From Planctomycetota bacterium (GTDB taxonomy: Bacteria; Planctomycetota; JAMOSO01): a stretch of DNA of 16,317 nucleotides. Position 1 is the first letter of the stretch; each line of letters opens with the position of its first letter. Positions 12,033 to 16,317 of the stretch are shown one piece after another. Both the position numbers and the translations under genes were made by a program. Location of the stretch: the NCBI GenBank assembly GCA_027063065.1, contig JAMOSO010000017.1:1-16317 (forward strand), written 5' to 3'. The notes beneath the pieces were generated by a model, which had not been told where the DNA came from, made no database searches, and was given only the letters and a program-made list of their open reading frames with translations.

Positions 12033-13478
12033 ATGAATTTAATAAATTTAACTGCCCAAGAAATAAAAACTAAAGTCTTGAATTTAGAAATATCACCGCT
12101 AGATATAGTGGAACAGTTTTTAAATAATATAGAACAAAAAGATAAAACAATAGGTGCATTTGCCCATATTGATAGGGAATATGCGGAAATTTGCGCTAAT
12201 GATTTGGAGATAAGATTAAAAAAAGGTGAAAAACCTGCTCTTGCTGGCATTCCTATTGCTATTAAAGATAATATTTCTAGAAAGGGTTATCTAACTACTT
12301 GTTGTTCTCTTTCCTTGAAAGATTATAAAGGTGTTTATGATGCTACAGTTGTTAGCAAATTACGTGAAGCAGGGGCTATTATAGTTGGCACAACAAATAT
12401 GGATGAATTTGCTATGGGTTCGTCATGCGAAAACTCAGCTTTGCACCCAACTAAAAATCCATGGGATTTAAATTATAGTCCAGGTGGCTCAAGCGGTGGC
12501 TCGGCGGCATGCGTGGCTGGCGGGTTAGTGCCTCTGTCATTAGGTTCTGACACAGGAGGTTCTATACGTCAACCTGCTAGTTTATGTGGAGTGTTGGGCT
12601 TAAAACCTTCTTACGGCAGAGTTTCACGTTACGGTTTGGTTGCTTTTGCCTCTAGCTTAGATCAGATTGGGTCATTTGCGCGCAATTATCAGGATTTAAA
12701 TTTATTAACAGAAGTTATTTCTGGTTATGATAAAAAAGATTCAACTTCAGTTCAAAAAGATTTAAATTTAAATTTTGACAAAGACAAAACTATTACAGTA
12801 GGTATTCCAGAAGAGTATTTTAGTGACGGTTTAAACACAGATGTAAGAATCAAAGTAGAAGAAGCTTTGGATTATTTAACAAAAAATGCCAATGTTAAAA
12901 CGATACCCATTAGTTTACCATCTTTAAAATATGCTATAGCTACTTATTATGTTATTGCTACTGCAGAGGCCAGTTCAAATTTAGGTCGCTATGACGGTAT
13001 GCATTATGGTACAAGATTTGATGGTGAAAATTTAACCGATAGCTTTTGTCAAAGTCGAACAAATGGATTTGGTGATGAAGTACAGCGTCGTATTATGTTA
13101 GGCTCTTATGTATTATCTAGTGGATATTATGACGCTTATTATGTAAAAGCATTAAAAGTCAGGCGATTAATTGCCAATGATTTTCAAGATGCTTTTACAA
13201 AATGTGATGTAATTATTGGTCCGACTTCTCCCATTGCTGGATTAAAATTAAATGAAGATGTCGATGATCCGATGAGTAAATTTTTGTTAGATATTTATAC
13301 AGTGAGTGCAAATTTAGTAGGGCTACCAGGATTATCTGTACCATGTGGTTTTGGCGATAAAAATCATCCTATTGGTTTGCAGATAATAGGAAATTCTTTT
13401 GATGAAGCCTGTATACTTGAATTAGCTAGGCGTTTTGAAAATGCAGGACATAATAATAAAATCGCGGAGATTGCATAA
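12033..13478 (+). CDS. gatA: Asp/Glu-tRNA amidotransferase subunit A
   Basis: Amidase-signature subunit that releases ammonia from glutamine and passes it to GatB. The ATG at 12033 gives 481 aa beginning MNLINLTAQEI, in line with the family; a TTG four codons upstream, overlapping gatC, is the weaker alternative. The Lys/cis-Ser/Ser triad is seen as K78 in IPIAIKDN (73-80), S153 in SPGGSSGGS (149-157) and S177 in GSDTGGSIRQP (171-181). LGLKPSYGRVSRYGLVAFASSLDQIG follows in family order. The C-terminal half contains the family segment RRIMLGSYVLSSGYYDAYY, written here in part only. It starts 4 nt after gatC and its TAA overlaps the gatB ATG (TAATG, 13476-13480). Confidence 0.97.
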   Translation: MNLINLTAQEIKTKVLNLEISPLDIVEQFLNNIEQKDKTIGAFAHIDREYAEICANDLEIRLKKGEKPALAGIPIAIKDNISRKGYLTTCCSLSLKDYKGVYDATVVSKLREAGAIIVGTTNMDEFAMGSSCENSALHPTKNPWDLNYSPGGSSGGSAACVAGGLVPLSLGSDTGGSIRQPASLCGVLGLKPSYGRVSRYGLVAFASSLDQIGSFARNYQDLNLLTEVISGYDKKDSTSVQKDLNLNFDKDKTITVGIPEEYFSDGLNTDVRIKVEEALDYLTKNANVKTIPISLPSLKYAIATYYVIATAEASSNLGRYDGMHYGTRFDGENLTDSFCQSRTNGFGDEVQRRIMLGSYVLSSGYYDAYYVKALKVRRLIANDFQDAFTKCDVIIGPTSPIAGLKLNEDVDDPMSKFLLDIYTVSANLVGLPGLSVPCGFGDKNHPIGLQIIGNSFDEACILELARRFENAGHNNKIAEIA

Positions 13479-14914
13479 TGACATGGCAAACAGTAATTGG
13501 TTTAGAAATACACGTTCAACTTGCAACTAAAACGAAGCTATTTTGTGGATGTAGTTTAGCTTTTGGCGACGCTCCTAATTCTCACACTTGCCCAACTTGC
13601 TTAGGCTTACCTGGTTCTTTGCCAATTTTAAATAAAGGGGCAGTTGATAAAGCTATTTTGGCAGCATTGGGTTTGGAATGTAACATTCAAGAATTTTCAA
13701 AATTTGATCGCAAGACTATTTTTTATCCTGATATGCCCAAAGCTTTTCAGACCACTCAACTAGATTTGCCATATTGTTTAAAAGGTGGGTTGGAGATTCC
13801 TTTACAAGATGGTAATTCAAAGTTTATCGAGTTAAATAGAATCCATATAGAAGAAGATGCAGGTAAAAGTATACATGATCATACTCCAGAATATTCTTGT
13901 ATTGATTTAAATCGTGCAGGCACGCCTTTAGTGGAAATTGTAACCGAACCATGTATAGAGACAGCAAAAGAAGCTACTACTTTTTTAAATCGTTTACGTA
14001 TGATTTTAATTTATCTCGGCGTTAGTGATTGTGAGATGAGCCAAGGTAATTTTAGATGTGATGCTAATGTGTCTATTAGAAAAGCTGGCGAAAAACTAGG
14101 AAATAAAACTGAAATTAAAAATATGAATTCATTTTCAAATATTGAAGATGCAATTAATTATGAAATTAAACGTCATAAAAAAGTATTAGAAAAAGGTGGT
14201 AAAATCGAAGAAGAAACTCGTCTTTGGGATGTTGAAAAAAAACAGACTAGAGCGATGCGTTCTAAAGAGGCTGTCAATGATTATAGATATTTTCCCGAAC
14301 CTGATTTACCACCTTTGATAATTAATCAGGAATGGATAAATAAAATAAAATCAACAATGGTAGAATTACCATATAAAAAAGAAAAAAGATTTGTAGAAGA
14401 ATATAATTTACCGCAATACGATGCTGAGGTATTAATACAAGATCGTTTACTAGCAGATTATTTTGAAAATGTGGTAGCAAAGATTAACGGTAAACCTAAA
14501 GAAGCTAGTAATTGGATAATGGGTGAGATTAATCGTTGGTTAAAAGAATTAAAAAAGGATATTACTTCGTTAGGAGTTGATGCAAAAAATCTTGCAGAAT
14601 TAATTAATTTAGTAGGCGATGATACTATTTCTAATCAAGTGGCAAAGCAAGTATTAGAAATGATGATTCAAACTGGTAAATCTGCCAAACTTATAGTTGA
14701 TGAAAAAGGTTTAGCTCAAGAATCTAACACAGAAGAATTAATTAGTATTATCAATAAAATTATAGATGCCAATCCTGCACCTTTAGAAGATTTTAAATCT
14801 GGCAATAAAAAAGCAGCAGGATTTTATGTTGGTCAAGTAATGAAGGCTTCTAAAGGTAAAGCTAATCCTAAAATAGTAAACCAAGTTTTAATGCAAGAAT
14901 TGTCAAAACGCTAA
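13478..14914 (+). CDS. gatB: Asp/Glu-tRNA amidotransferase subunit B
   Basis: Kinase-like subunit that activates the carboxyl group on misacylated tRNA with ATP and completes transamidation. The 478-aa length is normal. The N-terminal GLEIHVQL (8-15) is present. A structural zinc site is formed by C23 and C25 (FCGCS) and C38 and C41 (HTCPTCLGLPG). FDRKTIFYPDMPKAFQTTQ matches the family FDRKNYFYPDLPKGYQ stretch. EDAGKS, DLNRAGTPLVEIVTEP and RCDANVSIR follow. The C-terminal 100-150 residues form the helical tail plus the YqeY-like tRNA-binding domain. GGAG (13466-13469) precedes the ATG by 8 nt. The gene is coupled to gatA by TAATG and followed by the kinase gene after 4 nt. Confidence 0.97.
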   Translation: MTWQTVIGLEIHVQLATKTKLFCGCSLAFGDAPNSHTCPTCLGLPGSLPILNKGAVDKAILAALGLECNIQEFSKFDRKTIFYPDMPKAFQTTQLDLPYCLKGGLEIPLQDGNSKFIELNRIHIEEDAGKSIHDHTPEYSCIDLNRAGTPLVEIVTEPCIETAKEATTFLNRLRMILIYLGVSDCEMSQGNFRCDANVSIRKAGEKLGNKTEIKNMNSFSNIEDAINYEIKRHKKVLEKGGKIEEETRLWDVEKKQTRAMRSKEAVNDYRYFPEPDLPPLIINQEWINKIKSTMVELPYKKEKRFVEEYNLPQYDAEVLIQDRLLADYFENVVAKINGKPKEASNWIMGEINRWLKELKKDITSLGVDAKNLAELINLVGDDTISNQVAKQVLEMMIQTGKSAKLIVDEKGLAQESNTEELISIINKIIDANPAPLEDFKSGNKKAAGFYVGQVMKASKGKANPKIVNQVLMQELSKR

Positions 14915-14918
14915 ATAT

Positions 14919-16124
14919 ATGTCAGAATTAAAAGAACAAGATGTCAATCACTTCATCCAGTTAGCTATTAAAAAAGGTTTTGCTTCTGCTTCTAATGTCA
15001 AAGTTGCCTTAGAAAACATTAAAGAAAAACGCCAACGTGGAGAGCGAGCTACAATTGTATCGGAAATGATTGCCAGTGGTGCTATTACAGATTTTCAAGC
15101 AGATTTTTTGATAAAACAAATATCTAAAAGCAGTGACATCGCCGAAATAGAAGTATCACAGGATTCTATTATTGCTGGTTATGAAATTTTATCTAATCTG
15201 GGTGTTGGTGGTATGGGTACGGTTTATAAAGCTCGTCAAGTTTCTATGGATCGTATTGTCGCATTGAAGGTTTTAAAAGAAGAACTGTCAAACAACGATA
15301 GATATGTGATGCGTTTTTTAAAAGAAGCCAAGACTGCCGGACGTATAAATCATCAACATGTTGTAAATGTTTATGATGTTGGCAAAAGTTCTGGCTTGTA
15401 TTATATAGCTATGGAATATGTAGATGGTGATAATTTAAAAGTTATATTACAAAATGAGCGCCAATTAAGTCCAGATGCTGCGTTTACTTATGGATTACAG
15501 ATAGCACGTGCTTTACGTAGAATGCGAGAGCATAAAATTATACATCGCGATATTAAACCAGAAAATGTTTTTGTAACCAAAAGTGGTCAGGCAAAATTAG
15601 GTGATTTGGGTATAGCTAAGATAGAAGAAGATAAAGGGGCTACACAAACACGCAAAGGATTTGTTGTGGGCACTTTTGAATATATGAGTCCAGAACAAGC
15701 CTCTGCAGATAAAGTTGATTTTCGAAGTGATATTTTTTCTCTTGGTGTGATGATTTATACTTTGATTGCTGGTGAAAACCCTTTTATATCTAAGACGCCA
15801 GCAGATACTGTCGGCAATGTGTTAAATAAGAAACCTATAGCGTTAAATAAATATTGTGAAAATTTTCCTCAAGAAGCGTCAATAGTTTTAAGTAAAATGA
15901 TGGCTAAAAACAAAGAAGATCGCTACTCAGATTTAGAGTCTTTAGTACGCGATTTAGACATGGCACTTTGGACTATAAAAACACCGGCATTTAAACGTAA
16001 CCAAGAAGAGGAAGACTTAGAGTCAAATTTACAAAAATATTTAATTACAATTTTATTTTTATTAGTCACCAATGTTATTAGCATTGTTTATTTATTAAAA
16101 GTTTTGGCAAATAAAGGTCAATAA
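14919..16124 (+). CDS. membrane-anchored Ser/Thr protein kinase
   Basis: Hanks-type kinase of 401 aa. N-terminal part 1-80 is helical: GFASASNVKVAL (20-31), then SEMIASGAITDFQADFLIKQ (48-67). It resembles the paired helix motif of GspE/MshE N-terminal domains; I treat that as a weak inference. The kinase domain begins at about 87: glycine loop LGVGGMGTVY (94-103), VALK with K117, alpha-C E136, HRDIKPEN (209-216), DLG in place of DFG (229-231, a usual variant in bacterial kinases), GTFEYMSPEQ (251-260) and DIFSLGVMIY (271-280). All catalytic residues are kept, so it should be active. Residues about 375-395 are a single transmembrane helix, leaving only a short tail outside and no sensor domain. 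It begins 4 nt after gatB without a Shine-Dalgarno. Substrates are unknown. Confidence 0.95.
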   Translation: MSELKEQDVNHFIQLAIKKGFASASNVKVALENIKEKRQRGERATIVSEMIASGAITDFQADFLIKQISKSSDIAEIEVSQDSIIAGYEILSNLGVGGMGTVYKARQVSMDRIVALKVLKEELSNNDRYVMRFLKEAKTAGRINHQHVVNVYDVGKSSGLYYIAMEYVDGDNLKVILQNERQLSPDAAFTYGLQIARALRRMREHKIIHRDIKPENVFVTKSGQAKLGDLGIAKIEEDKGATQTRKGFVVGTFEYMSPEQASADKVDFRSDIFSLGVMIYTLIAGENPFISKTPADTVGNVLNKKPIALNKYCENFPQEASIVLSKMMAKNKEDRYSDLESLVRDLDMALWTIKTPAFKRNQEEEDLESNLQKYLITILFLLVTNVISIVYLLKVLANKGQ

Positions 16125-16127
16125 TTT

Positions 16128-16317
16128 ATGGCATTACGCATAGCTGTTTTACTTTCAGGTTCAGGTTCAACATTTGCCAATTTGTTAGAATGGCAAAAAA
16201 GTGGCAAACTAGATGTTGAGTTTTCAGTTGTTATATCCAGTAAATATAATGTTAAAGGATGTTATTTGGCCACTCAGGATAATATCCCTTTAGTAGTTAT
16301 ACCTTCTAAAGACTACA
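16128..16317 (+). CDS. purN: phosphoribosylglycinamide formyltransferase (5' part)
   Basis: Transfers formyl from 10-formyl-THF to GAR, the third purine step. Only the first 63 codons are in the window. The start reads ALRIAVLLSGSGSTFANLL (2-20), matching the family N-terminal IAVLxSGxGSNL loop that binds the GAR phosphate. VEFSVVISSKYNVKGCYLA follows, equivalent to the family VxxVISxRxxAxGLxxA, and then IPLVVIP. AAAGG (16113-16117) lies 10 nt before the ATG, and the kinase stop is 3 nt upstream. Its place beside purH and purD confirms a purine operon. The gene is cut by the window edge, not by mutation as far as can be seen. Confidence 0.88.
   Translation, partial: MALRIAVLLSGSGSTFANLLEWQKSGKLDVEFSVVISSKYNVKGCYLATQDNIPLVVIPSKDY

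Overview
The window is AT-rich bacterial DNA, densely packed with protein genes and carrying three tRNA genes, with no phage, IS or CRISPR signature. It contains a Ser/Thr kinase of the GGMG/HRD/DLG type, a LacI-type HTH fused to PilZ, a one-domain IMP cyclohydrolase and a tiny CPxC-type Zn-ribbon protein like ones I recall from planctomycetes. Together these suggest the PVC superphylum (Planctomycetes/Lentisphaerae-like). That assignment is inference from gene style; no marker here proves it. The gatCAB genes imply that Gln-tRNA and/or Asn-tRNA is made by transamidation.

Layout. (1) 24-1585, minus strand: maf and a dus (DusB/NifR3-like) gene overlapping by ATGA, divergent from uvrB (1649-3616, plus). 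(2) 3619-5382, minus strand: nadD, then tRNA-Arg(TCG) with a good promoter of its own, then a protein with two cyclic-nucleotide-binding domains that runs convergently to within 2 nt of uvrB. (3) 5433-9291, plus strand: a compact five-gene cluster. It encodes a LacI-HTH/PilZ fusion, a 56-aa Zn-ribbon protein, a 501-aa very acidic protein with six LDxLL motifs and a 204-bp tandem duplication, a 241-aa all-helical protein, and YicC-family endoribonuclease. Junctions are 1-4 bp overlaps or gaps of 1-2 nt. (4) 9350-9567: tRNA-Cys(GCA) and tRNA-Leu(TAA), ending in a strong intrinsic terminator. (5) 9591-16317, plus strand: an extended -10 promoter with a TTAAACGTTTAA palindrome, then purH (cyclohydrolase domain only), purD, a 69-aa membrane protein, gatC, gatA, gatB, a C-terminally anchored Ser/Thr kinase and the start of purN, which runs off the window.

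Region 5 joins purine synthesis to tRNA-dependent amide formation. GAR synthesis and formylation are encoded together with the last purine ring closure, and GatCAB draws on the same glutamine pool as the pathway. Region 3 is the most novel part. A predicted c-di-GMP-sensing DNA-binding protein heads a cluster of unknown proteins ending in an RNase, which invites a hypothesis of second-messenger control over an RNA-related or scaffold function. No function can be proven from sequence alone.
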